Shown here: positions 58,055-64,000 of the stretch, one piece after another
Layout: the number at the start of each line of letters is the position of its first letter
Numbering within the stretch: position 1 is the first letter of the stretch
Assembly (NCBI RefSeq): GCF_003259675.1
Contig: NZ_PZJG01000006.1
Span: forward strand, 96,610 to 160,609
DNA length: 64,000 bases
Origin: Macrococcoides bohemicum
GTDB taxonomy: Bacteria > Bacillota > Bacilli > Staphylococcales > Staphylococcaceae
Direction: 5' to 3'
Translations under genes and position numbers: made by a program
Notes under the pieces: generated by a model
Seen by the model: the letters and a program-made list of their open reading frames with translations, nothing else
Database searches by the model: none
What the model was told of the DNA's origin: nothing

Positions 58055-58660
58055 ATGGATTTAACATTTCTTAAGGATGATACGCTTTTAGCTGCAAAAA
58101 ATTTACTCGGTAAAAAAATTACTACGGAAATAGACGGCAAGCTTACAAGCGGATATATTACTGAAGTAGAAGCCTATTTAGGAGAAAAGGATAAAGCAGC
58201 ACACGCTTACCAGTTACGTCGTACGAAGAAGAATGAAATGATGTATCGAGAATACGGTGGTGTATATGTTTATACGATGCATGGACATCACTGCATGAAT
58301 TTTATTACACGTGATGCTACAATACCAGAAGGAGTATTGATAAGAGCGATTGAACCTGAAGAAGGGATAGATACGATGATTGAGCGTCGTGGCAGAGCAG
58401 TAAATTTAACTGATGGTCCAGGGAAACTAACACAAAGTTTAGGCGTTAAGCGCGATTTACATAATGGCACACGGTTAAATGAAGGACCTATTCAGTTATC
58501 AGAAGGTAGGATGCCAGTGCAAATAATAGAAAGCAAACGTATCGGAATCGATAATAAAGAAGAAGCAGTAGAATATTTATACCGATTTACCGTAAAGGGC
58601 AATCCTTACGTTTCAAAAGACAGAGTTAAACCTGAAGAGAAAAATGGCTGGAAAGCATAA
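58055..58660 (+). CDS. 3-methyladenine DNA glycosylase (AAG/MPG family)
   Basis: 201 residues from ATG 58055 (MDLTFLKDDTLLAAKNLLGK), preceded by GAGGTGAAGG; a GTG nine bases earlier lies within that RBS. AAG-family fold with VEAYLGEKDKAAHAY (active-site Tyr and Glu region), GGVYVYTMHGHHCMNFIT and LTDGPGKLTQSLGV. It excises alkylated purines such as 3-methyladenine. Monocistronic with its own terminator. It lies just beyond the IS. Confidence 0.9.
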   Translation: MDLTFLKDDTLLAAKNLLGKKITTEIDGKLTSGYITEVEAYLGEKDKAAHAYQLRRTKKNEMMYREYGGVYVYTMHGHHCMNFITRDATIPEGVLIRAIEPEEGIDTMIERRGRAVNLTDGPGKLTQSLGVKRDLHNGTRLNEGPIQLSEGRMPVQIIESKRIGIDNKEEAVEYLYRFTVKGNPYVSKDRVKPEEKNGWKA

Positions 58661-58687
58661 AAAAAGCAGTCATATGACTGCTTTTTT
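58658..58687. terminator. Bidirectional terminator
   Basis: 12-bp stem with a 4-base ATAT centre; A-tract left and T-tract right. It serves the glycosylase gene and the converging FUSC gene (stop at 58686). Confidence 0.9.
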
Positions 58688-59771
58688 AATAATCGATATT
58701 TTCGTTTACTATCGTAATCTTTTTATCTTCTTTATGATATTTATAGAAACTATGAGTGATGCGATCGAGATGTTCTAGACGGTCTCGATAATCGAAAATA
58801 GTCCCGATTACAATTAAAACATGTTCTTTACTATATTCAGGTAATTGTTGTTGTTCAATTTCTCTCAAGAAAGCATCAAGAATATTTTCTTTAAATGCTT
58901 CATTGATCATATAATTTTCATCAATTTTTGTTGCGGGAACTTTCTTAGTTACGCGCATTAAAATTTCTTCATGTATCGTCATTAATTCATCAAGTTCAAA
59001 TTTAATCTGAACTTTTAAATCTTCTGGTAAGTTAATTACATCATTTTCATAACGGTGTAATTTACGTAAAACATCATGTGCACGTCTAGTCGCTAAAATA
59101 ATTTCTTTAAAGATAATTTTTTTTCTTAAGTTACGAATACTTCCTTTTTTTGAGTAAGCACGTTCTTCTTTATATAGATTATATTGTTCCTCTACTTTTT
59201 CAATTCTGCTTCGAATATCATCGATATCACGTTTTACTGCATGAAATTCTGTAGATCCATTAATTTCAAGTCGTATCCACTTAAAAATATCGCTACTGAT
59301 GTTCAGACAATTATAATACATCTTCGTTTCAAACTTAGGTGGAAAAAACAGTGTATTCACTACAAAGGCACTTACCACGCCGATCATCACAAAAGTGAAT
59401 CGATAAATAGCTGATAAAAAGAAAACACCATCTTGATGATCCATTATGATTAACTGTGTTACAACAGCGAGACCCGTCACATGAGATAAGTTTAATTTTT
59501 GTAATATGGAAATTAATATAATGGATGTAATACCGATAATGATAATATGGAATCCGAATAAATGCGCCATAATTACTGCTAATATTGCACCAATAATGTT
59601 TCCTTGAAACTGTTCGATGATCGTCTTAAATGATCGATAGACGTTGGGCTGCATAGCAAAAAGTGCTGAAATTCCAGCTACAATTGCACCAGGTGCATCA
59701 ATTGCATGTGCAATGAATAAAGAAATGATAATAGCGATGCCGGTTTTAAAAATACGTGCGCCTAATTTCAT
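58686..59771 (-). CDS. FUSC/ArAE family aromatic acid exporter-like protein (YgaE-like)
   Basis: 361 residues, ATG with RBS GAGGTAG. Four to five membrane helices in the first 150 residues, then a long helical soluble domain rich in Glu/Lys (about residues 165-361). Opening MKLGARIFKTGIAIIISLFI and FAMQPNVYRSFKTII resemble the paralogue at 31032 and B. subtilis YgaE. In B. subtilis ygaE also lies beside gsaB and perR. The substrate is unproven. Confidence 0.82.
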   Translation of the reverse strand: MKLGARIFKTGIAIIISLFIAHAIDAPGAIVAGISALFAMQPNVYRSFKTIIEQFQGNIIGAILAVIMAHLFGFHIIIIGITSIILISILQKLNLSHVTGLAVVTQLIIMDHQDGVFFLSAIYRFTFVMIGVVSAFVVNTLFFPPKFETKMYYNCLNISSDIFKWIRLEINGSTEFHAVKRDIDDIRSRIEKVEEQYNLYKEERAYSKKGSIRNLRKKIIFKEIILATRRAHDVLRKLHRYENDVINLPEDLKVQIKFELDELMTIHEEILMRVTKKVPATKIDENYMINEAFKENILDAFLREIEQQQLPEYSKEHVLIVIGTIFDYRDRLEHLDRITHSFYKYHKEDKKITIVNENIDY

Positions 59772-59825
59772 TTGATAGCTCTACCTCATTATTTGGTTGA
59801 TAGTACACTTATACATGAATTTCAA

Positions 59826-61124
59826 TTATTTTTCAACCGTCATTGACATAAAAGCGTTTTCTACAGCTTTTAATGTATTTTGAATATCTTGTTCAGTATG
59901 TTCAGTTGTGATAAACCATGCTTCATATTTCGATGGTGCTAAGTTAATACCTTGGTTCAGCATCAATTTAAAGAACTTGGCAAACGCTTCACCGTCAGTG
60001 TTTTCTGCTTGTTCATAGTTGACAACTTTTTCATCGGTAAAGTAGATGGTCATTGCACCCATTAAACGGTTGATTGTGGCACGAATATTATATTTATCGA
60101 TAAGCGCTAACATGCCGTCCTCCAATATTTTACCGAGACGATCTAGTTCTTCGTAGACACCATCTTGCTTAATGACTTCAAGTAACGCGATACCTGCCTG
60201 CATACTTAATGGATTACCTGCCATCGTACCTGCCTGATATGTTGGTCCGAGTGGTGCCACATGCTCCATAATGTCCTGACGGCCACCATACGCACCGATT
60301 GGTAATCCTCCGCCGATGACTTTACCAAATGCTGTTAAGTCGGGTTTTACACCTAAAAGATCCTGAGCACCACCATACATGAAGCGGAACGCGGTAATTA
60401 CTTCATCGTAAATCACTAAAGCACCATGTTCATGGGCGATATCATTTACTGCTTGTAAAAATCCTTCTTTAGGTTCAACGATTCCAAAGTTACCAACAAT
60501 CGGTTCAACAAGGACGCCAGCAATCTGATCGCCAAAGTGATGGAATGCTTCTTTAAATTGTTCAATATCATTAAATGGAACAGTAATCACTTCTTGTGCC
60601 ACACTTTTTGGTACACCTGCAGAATCGGGCGTTCCGAGTTGTGACGGGCCACTACCTGCAGCAACTAGTACTAAATCAGAGTGTCCATGATAACAGCCGG
60701 CGAATTTAATAATCTTATCACGCTTCGTGAATGCACGCGCTACTCGGATTGTTGTCATTACTGCTTCAGTACCAGAGTTTACGAAACGGACCTTTTCTAA
60801 AGAAGGAATTGCTTCTTTTAGCATTTCAGCAAACACAACTTCGTGTTCAGTCGGCGTTCCATATAACACGCCATTTTCAGCTGCACGCTTAATCGCTTCA
60901 GTAATATGAGGATGCGCATGTCCTGTAATGATTGGTCCATATGCGGCTAAATAATCAATATATCTATTACCGTCAACATCATAGAAGTAAGCACCTTCAC
61001 CACGAGCCATCACTACCGGAGCACCGCCGCCAACTGCTTTATATGAACGCGATGGAGAGTTAACCCCACCAAGGATCGCTTCATTTGCGCGTTTTTGTAT
61101 TTTTTCAGAATTTGTAAAATTCAT
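59826..61124 (-). CDS. gsaB: Glutamate-1-semialdehyde 2,1-aminomutase (GsaB/HemL type)
   Basis: 432 residues. Class III PLP-dependent aminotransferase fold with [36 protein letters not shown] and the PLP-lysine block [19 protein letters not shown] (Lys near residue 268). It converts glutamate-1-semialdehyde to 5-aminolevulinate, first committed tetrapyrrole precursor. In Bacillus and Staphylococcus this second copy (gsaB/hemL2) lies next to bcp and perR, apart from the main hem operon, as here. RBS AGAGGTTG. Confidence 0.92.
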   Translation of the reverse strand: MNFTNSEKIQKRANEAILGGVNSPSRSYKAVGGGAPVVMARGEGAYFYDVDGNRYIDYLAAYGPIITGHAHPHITEAIKRAAENGVLYGTPTEHEVVFAEMLKEAIPSLEKVRFVNSGTEAVMTTIRVARAFTKRDKIIKFAGCYHGHSDLVLVAAGSGPSQLGTPDSAGVPKSVAQEVITVPFNDIEQFKEAFHHFGDQIAGVLVEPIVGNFGIVEPKEGFLQAVNDIAHEHGALVIYDEVITAFRFMYGGAQDLLGVKPDLTAFGKVIGGGLPIGAYGGRQDIMEHVAPLGPTYQAGTMAGNPLSMQAGIALLEVIKQDGVYEELDRLGKILEDGMLALIDKYNIRATINRLMGAMTIYFTDEKVVNYEQAENTDGEAFAKFFKLMLNQGINLAPSKYEAWFITTEHTEQDIQNTLKAVENAFMSMTVEK

Positions 61125-61204
61125 TTTATCAACCTCTTTTTGTTTAGTATTTTCGTCTACTAGTCTATCATAGAGTTAATAAAAATTTGATTAGGAGGAT
61201 TAAA

Positions 61205-61660
61205 ATGTTGAAAATTGGAGATAATTTACCTGCATTTGCACTGGAAAATCAAAATGGAGAAGTAGTAACGAATGAATCGTTATTAGGACAAAAGACGGTA
61301 TTATATTTTTATCCGAGAGATAATACACCGACATGTACAACACAGGCGTGTGATTTTAATGATCATCTGGAAGATTTAAATGAACTGGGTGCGAAAATAT
61401 ATGGTGTGAGCGGTGATAGTAAAACGAAACACACGAATTTTATTAAGAAGCACAATTTGAAATTTGATTTACTTGTTGATGATAGCTATCAGTATTCAGA
61501 AGCACTTGGTATTTATCGTTTGAAAAAATCATTTGGCAAAGAAGCGATGGGAATTGTAAGAACTACGATTATTCTGGATGAAGATAACAAAGTTATTGCA
61601 TATTTTGATGGTGTTAAGATGAAACAACAAATGGAAGATATTCAGTCGGTTTTACGATAA
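61205..61660 (+). CDS. bcp: Thiol peroxidase/peroxiredoxin, Bcp (YgaF) family
   Basis: 151 residues from ATG 61205 (MLKIGDNLPAF), RBS TTAGGAGG. Peroxiredoxin with the peroxidatic Cys in FYPRDNTPTCTTQACDF (about residue 44) and a second Cys five residues later, the BCP pattern. It reduces hydrogen peroxide and organic peroxides. It shares the perR neighbourhood as in B. subtilis and S. aureus; the hydroxyacid dehydrogenase gene follows 12 bases after the stop. Confidence 0.93.
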   Translation: MLKIGDNLPAFALENQNGEVVTNESLLGQKTVLYFYPRDNTPTCTTQACDFNDHLEDLNELGAKIYGVSGDSKTKHTNFIKKHNLKFDLLVDDSYQYSEALGIYRLKKSFGKEAMGIVRTTIILDEDNKVIAYFDGVKMKQQMEDIQSVLR

Positions 61661-61672
61661 GGAGAGAAAGAT

Positions 61673-62623
61673 ATGAAAGTGATTTCTACGATTAATCTAA
61701 AAGAATTGATAGACGAATTAGCAGACCAATATCCAGAACACCAATTTATCCAGCGTGAAGGATTTGATCGTTTAACAGATGAGGATATTCAAACGATGGA
61801 AGTCATCATTACTTATGATTCTAAGTTGAATGAAACAATCATCAATAAGGCAAAAAACTTAAAATGGATTGCATGGTATGCGGCAGGTGTTAATAAATTG
61901 CCATTATCACTTATCAATGACAAAGGAATTATATTGACCAATGCGCGTGGTGTGCATAAAATCCAGATTTCTGAGTACATATTCAGCTATATTATGACTG
62001 ATTATAAAAATGTTATTTCTTACTATGAATTACAGCAAGAAAAAGGATATACAACAAAGATTCGTCAAAAAGAGTTATTTGAACAGACGATTACCTTTAT
62101 CGGAACAGGTGAAATCCCGCAATATGCAGCACATATCGCAAAAGCTTTCGGCATGAAAGTAATTGGTCTTAATACAGATGGTAGAGGTATCACAGGATTT
62201 GATGAAGTATATGCAATAAATGACAGAGAAAAAGCATTTGCTCAGTCAGATATTATCATCAATGTATTGCCTGAGACAGAGAAGACAATAGATTTACTAA
62301 CGATAGAAGATTTTCAGGCGATGGGTGAGGATGCTTTATTTATAAATGTCGGAAGAGGAACAGTTACAAAAGAAGAAGTACTTATTAAAGTCTTGCAGGA
62401 TAAAGTTATAAGAAAAGCTTGTTTAGATGTATATTACAATGAACCACTTGAACCGACAAATTCCCTTTATGCATTAGACAATGTTATTATGACACCGCAT
62501 ATTACTGGGAACAGTGTTCATTACAACCGACGAGCTACAGAAATCTTTAAGAAGAATTTGTCTGTTGGCATAGAAAACGAAGCGGATTTTGTGAATAAAG
62601 TCGATGTTTCAAAGGGATATTAA
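61673..62623 (+). CDS. D-isomer-specific 2-hydroxyacid dehydrogenase
   Basis: 316 residues. C-terminal Rossmann domain with FIGTGEIPQYAAHIAKAFG, in which the third Gly of GxGxxG is replaced; catalytic Arg in INVGRGTVTKEEVL, Glu in DVYYNEPLE and the catalytic His in MTPHITGN. The family includes phosphoglycerate and D-lactate dehydrogenases; the substrate is not assignable. RBS AAGGAGAG. In S. aureus a similar gene lies between bcp and perR. Confidence 0.85.
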   Translation: MKVISTINLKELIDELADQYPEHQFIQREGFDRLTDEDIQTMEVIITYDSKLNETIINKAKNLKWIAWYAAGVNKLPLSLINDKGIILTNARGVHKIQISEYIFSYIMTDYKNVISYYELQQEKGYTTKIRQKELFEQTITFIGTGEIPQYAAHIAKAFGMKVIGLNTDGRGITGFDEVYAINDREKAFAQSDIIINVLPETEKTIDLLTIEDFQAMGEDALFINVGRGTVTKEEVLIKVLQDKVIRKACLDVYYNEPLEPTNSLYALDNVIMTPHITGNSVHYNRRATEIFKKNLSVGIENEADFVNKVDVSKGY

Positions 62624-62690
62624 GCTCATCGATAACAGCATTAAATAAACAGGATACTTAGGACTAAAATTGCATCCCGAAATTGCCTAT

Positions 62691-62733
62691 TTGACATTTT
62701 TGAAAAAAAGAATGTAAAATAGAATTAATATAA
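62691..62733 (+). promoter_or_regulatory. perR promoter with Per-box-like operator
   Basis: TTGACA (62691-62696) and TAAAAT (62715-62720) are 18 bp apart. ATAGAATTAATATAA (62719-62733) agrees with the Per-box TTATAATNATTATAA at 11 of 14 positions and overlaps the promoter downstream edge. This fits known autoregulation of perR in Bacillus and Staphylococcus. The box is inferred. Confidence 0.6.
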
Positions 62734-62750
62734 AGTAGGAAAGGGGTGTT

Positions 62751-63212
62751 ATGATGTCAGCTGAATTGAATATGGAACATATGCTTGACGATGCGATTCA
62801 AAGTTTACGAAAAACTGGCGTGAGAATAACACCGCAAAGACAGGCAGTACTTAGATTTTTAATTGAATCTAATAGTCATCCTACTGCCGATGAAATATAT
62901 AAAGCGTTATCTCCACAGTTTTCGAACATGAGTGTAGCAACTGTCTATAACAATTTAAAAGTTTTTAAAGACAGTGGTTTAGTTAAAGAGCTCACATATG
63001 GAGATGCAGCAAGTCGTTTTGATTTTGAAACAGATAACCACTATCACGTTATATGTAGTGAATGTGGCAAGATTACTGATTTTCACTATCCAAGACTTGA
63101 TGAAGTAGAGAATATCGCTCAACATATTACTAGCTTTGCAGTGACTCATCATCGTATGGAGATTTATGGTGTATGTCCAGAATGTATGAACAAAAAAGGA
63201 AATCGCAAATAG
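62751..63212 (+). CDS. perR: Peroxide-responsive repressor PerR (Fur family)
   Basis: 153 residues. Winged HTH with [16 protein letters not shown] and [18 protein letters not shown]; zinc-binding CSECG and CPECM at the C-terminus (structural four-Cys site) and the regulatory metal site in [11 protein letters not shown]. This is PerR-type, since the N-terminal His-rich blocks match PerR and it lies next to bcp. RBS AAAGGGGTG before the first ATG; a second ATG 3 bases later is possible. It controls peroxide defence and iron storage, likely including ftnA. Confidence 0.93.
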   Translation: MMSAELNMEHMLDDAIQSLRKTGVRITPQRQAVLRFLIESNSHPTADEIYKALSPQFSNMSVATVYNNLKVFKDSGLVKELTYGDAASRFDFETDNHYHVICSECGKITDFHYPRLDEVENIAQHITSFAVTHHRMEIYGVCPECMNKKGNRK

Positions 63213-63240
63213 CGATTTCCTTTTTTAAATATTTAGTTTA

Positions 63241-63663
63241 CTAAAAGTTACTATCATTATTAGCTGCTTGTTTCTCTTTTTCTTCTAATGCTTTACTTTT
63301 TCTTGCGTTGTTATAATCTTCATTAAATTCTTTTCCTTCTAATGCAGGATCTAACGTAAGTGGCTGATTGCAGTTTGCACAAATATCAGCACGACCTAAC
63401 ATTTTAGTATAGTGGTCACAGTTTGGACATCGCACCTGAATGGTCTTCGTTGAAAGCATTCCAATCCAGAAATAAACAACGAAACTAATTAAGAAAAGAA
63501 TCGTTCCTAATAATAAGAACAGAGAAAAGATTAGTTGACTATGGTAAAAGTAAAAAATTGCAGAACCGATATACATTACGATCATTGCCAGGAAGATTAA
63601 GCCGAGTGCCCATGAACGGATACGGTTAATCTTACTTGTCGGTTTTTTATTGAATAATTTCAA
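63241..63663 (-). CDS. YgzB (UPF0295) family membrane protein with zinc ribbon
   Basis: 140 residues, ATG at 63663 with RBS AGGAG. Two membrane segments (about residues 17-39 and 44-70), then CPNCDHYTKMLGRADICANC, a CxxC-CxxC zinc ribbon, and a charged tail. The UPF0295/YgzB family lies next to perR in Bacillus and Staphylococcus. Function unknown. Confidence 0.88.
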   Translation of the reverse strand: MKLFNKKPTSKINRIRSWALGLIFLAMIVMYIGSAIFYFYHSQLIFSLFLLLGTILFLISFVVYFWIGMLSTKTIQVRCPNCDHYTKMLGRADICANCNQPLTLDPALEGKEFNEDYNNARKSKALEEKEKQAANNDSNF

Positions 63664-64000
63664 ACCATCATCTCCTATATAATACTGAAAAGCATTATAT
63701 CATATTAATAAATGATTATCTCTCTTAACTGTATATTCTTTATTAAAGAACGTAAGAAACAGATAGAATAAATACTAAGATAAGATAGTATCATTAAAAG
63801 GAATTACTATAGTCTATATTAAAAGACTAAATAAAGATAAAAAAATTAATAAAAGGTATTGACGAAAGCAATACATCTTGATAAGATATAAAAGTCGCTG
63901 AAAACAAGCGATGCACAGCTTTAAGACATTGAAAATAACAAAGTGAAAAAGTGTAAAACTTGCACTTGAAACTATGTTCATATCGATGTAATATAATAAA
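63664..64000 (+). promoter_or_regulatory. Right-edge intergenic region with two strong promoters, probably of an rrn operon
   Basis: Two near-consensus promoters: TTGACG (63859-63864) with TAAGAT (63882-63887), 17 bp apart, and TTGAAA (63966-63971) with TAATAT (63989-63994), also 17 bp apart. Tandem strong promoters about 105 bp apart and no gene in the 337 bases fit the leader of a rRNA operon; in S. aureus an rrn operon follows perR/ygzB. The rRNA itself is beyond the window, so this is an inference. The rest of the interval is AT-rich with no further features seen. Confidence 0.6.

Noticed and set aside
63664..63850. Possible small gene or Fur box in the AT-rich segment before the right-edge promoters
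   Set aside because: No frame with RBS, and the best Fur-like match agrees only at about 9 of 14 positions.

Overview
The window comes from a low-GC Firmicute of the family Staphylococcaceae, most likely Macrococcus or a close relative. The evidence is gene content and order. The blocks pcrB-pcrA-ligA-camS, putP/gatCAB, dgkB, rlmCD, dinB, exonuclease-ftnA, murT-gatD, map-vra operon, mutY-ntdp-Sav1866-type ABC transporter and gsaB-bcp-perR all follow the Staphylococcus aureus arrangement. Several genes have a Staphylococcus-wide signature (CamS, VraTSR, MurT/GatD, SE1561 family, UPF0435). The genus is an inference; no rRNA lies inside the window.

Layout. 1-1.2 kb: two adjacent VanY-type DD-carboxypeptidases, the first cut by the window edge. 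1.2-7.3 kb: pcrB-pcrA-ligA-camS operon. 7.4-12.3 kb: putP (minus strand, with a cre-like site) divergent from gatCAB. 12.4-18.6 kb: a PHP-family phosphatase behind a Fur-box-like operator, an SGNH-like membrane protein, GrpB-family protein, HerA-like ATPase, dgkB and an SDR. 18.6-24.6 kb: 5'-nucleotidase-like protein, an RlmCD-type methyltransferase, a scar region with a duplicated gene tail and an oxidoreductase remnant, dinB, and an exonuclease-BRCT protein. 24.7-31 kb: YkvI-like transporter, a feoB scar, ftnA, murT-gatD, a 41-bp repeat, a radical SAM/SPASM gene and the scdA-type di-iron repair protein. 31-38 kb: FUSC exporter, map, the four-gene vra-type cell-envelope stress operon, carbonic anhydrase and BrkB-family protein. 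38-46.7 kb: M29 aminopeptidase, thioesterase, XRE-cupin regulator, YfkAB-type radical SAM protein, a second RumA-type methyltransferase, PfpI-family protein, a 61-bp palindromic repeat array, transglycosylase, recX and yfhH. 46.7-53.7 kb: a divergent TagH/TagG-like ABC pair, YfhP-like protein, mutY, ntdp and the Sav1866-type exporter. 53.7-58 kb: accessory island with a decayed FMN-binding glutamate-synthase-like gene, merR-merA and an ISL3-family transposase. 58-63.7 kb: 3-methyladenine glycosylase, second FUSC exporter, gsaB, bcp, hydroxyacid dehydrogenase, perR and ygzB. 63.7-64 kb: tandem strong promoters running off the right edge, in the position of an rrn operon.

The window is mostly core chromosome: cell-wall synthesis and its stress sensor, DNA repair, translation accuracy, and iron/peroxide handling (ftnA, perR, bcp, scdA, and Fur- and Per-like operators). 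The only clearly acquired segment is the mercury-resistance/ISL3 block. Gene decay is visible at four places: the tail duplication plus oxidoreductase remnant after rlmCD, the feoB scar, the glutamate-synthase-like pseudogene, and a diverged copy of the palindromic repeat. I found no CRISPR array, prophage or convincing new defence system. The least explained items are the two families of structured intergenic repeats and the divergent TagGH-like pair.
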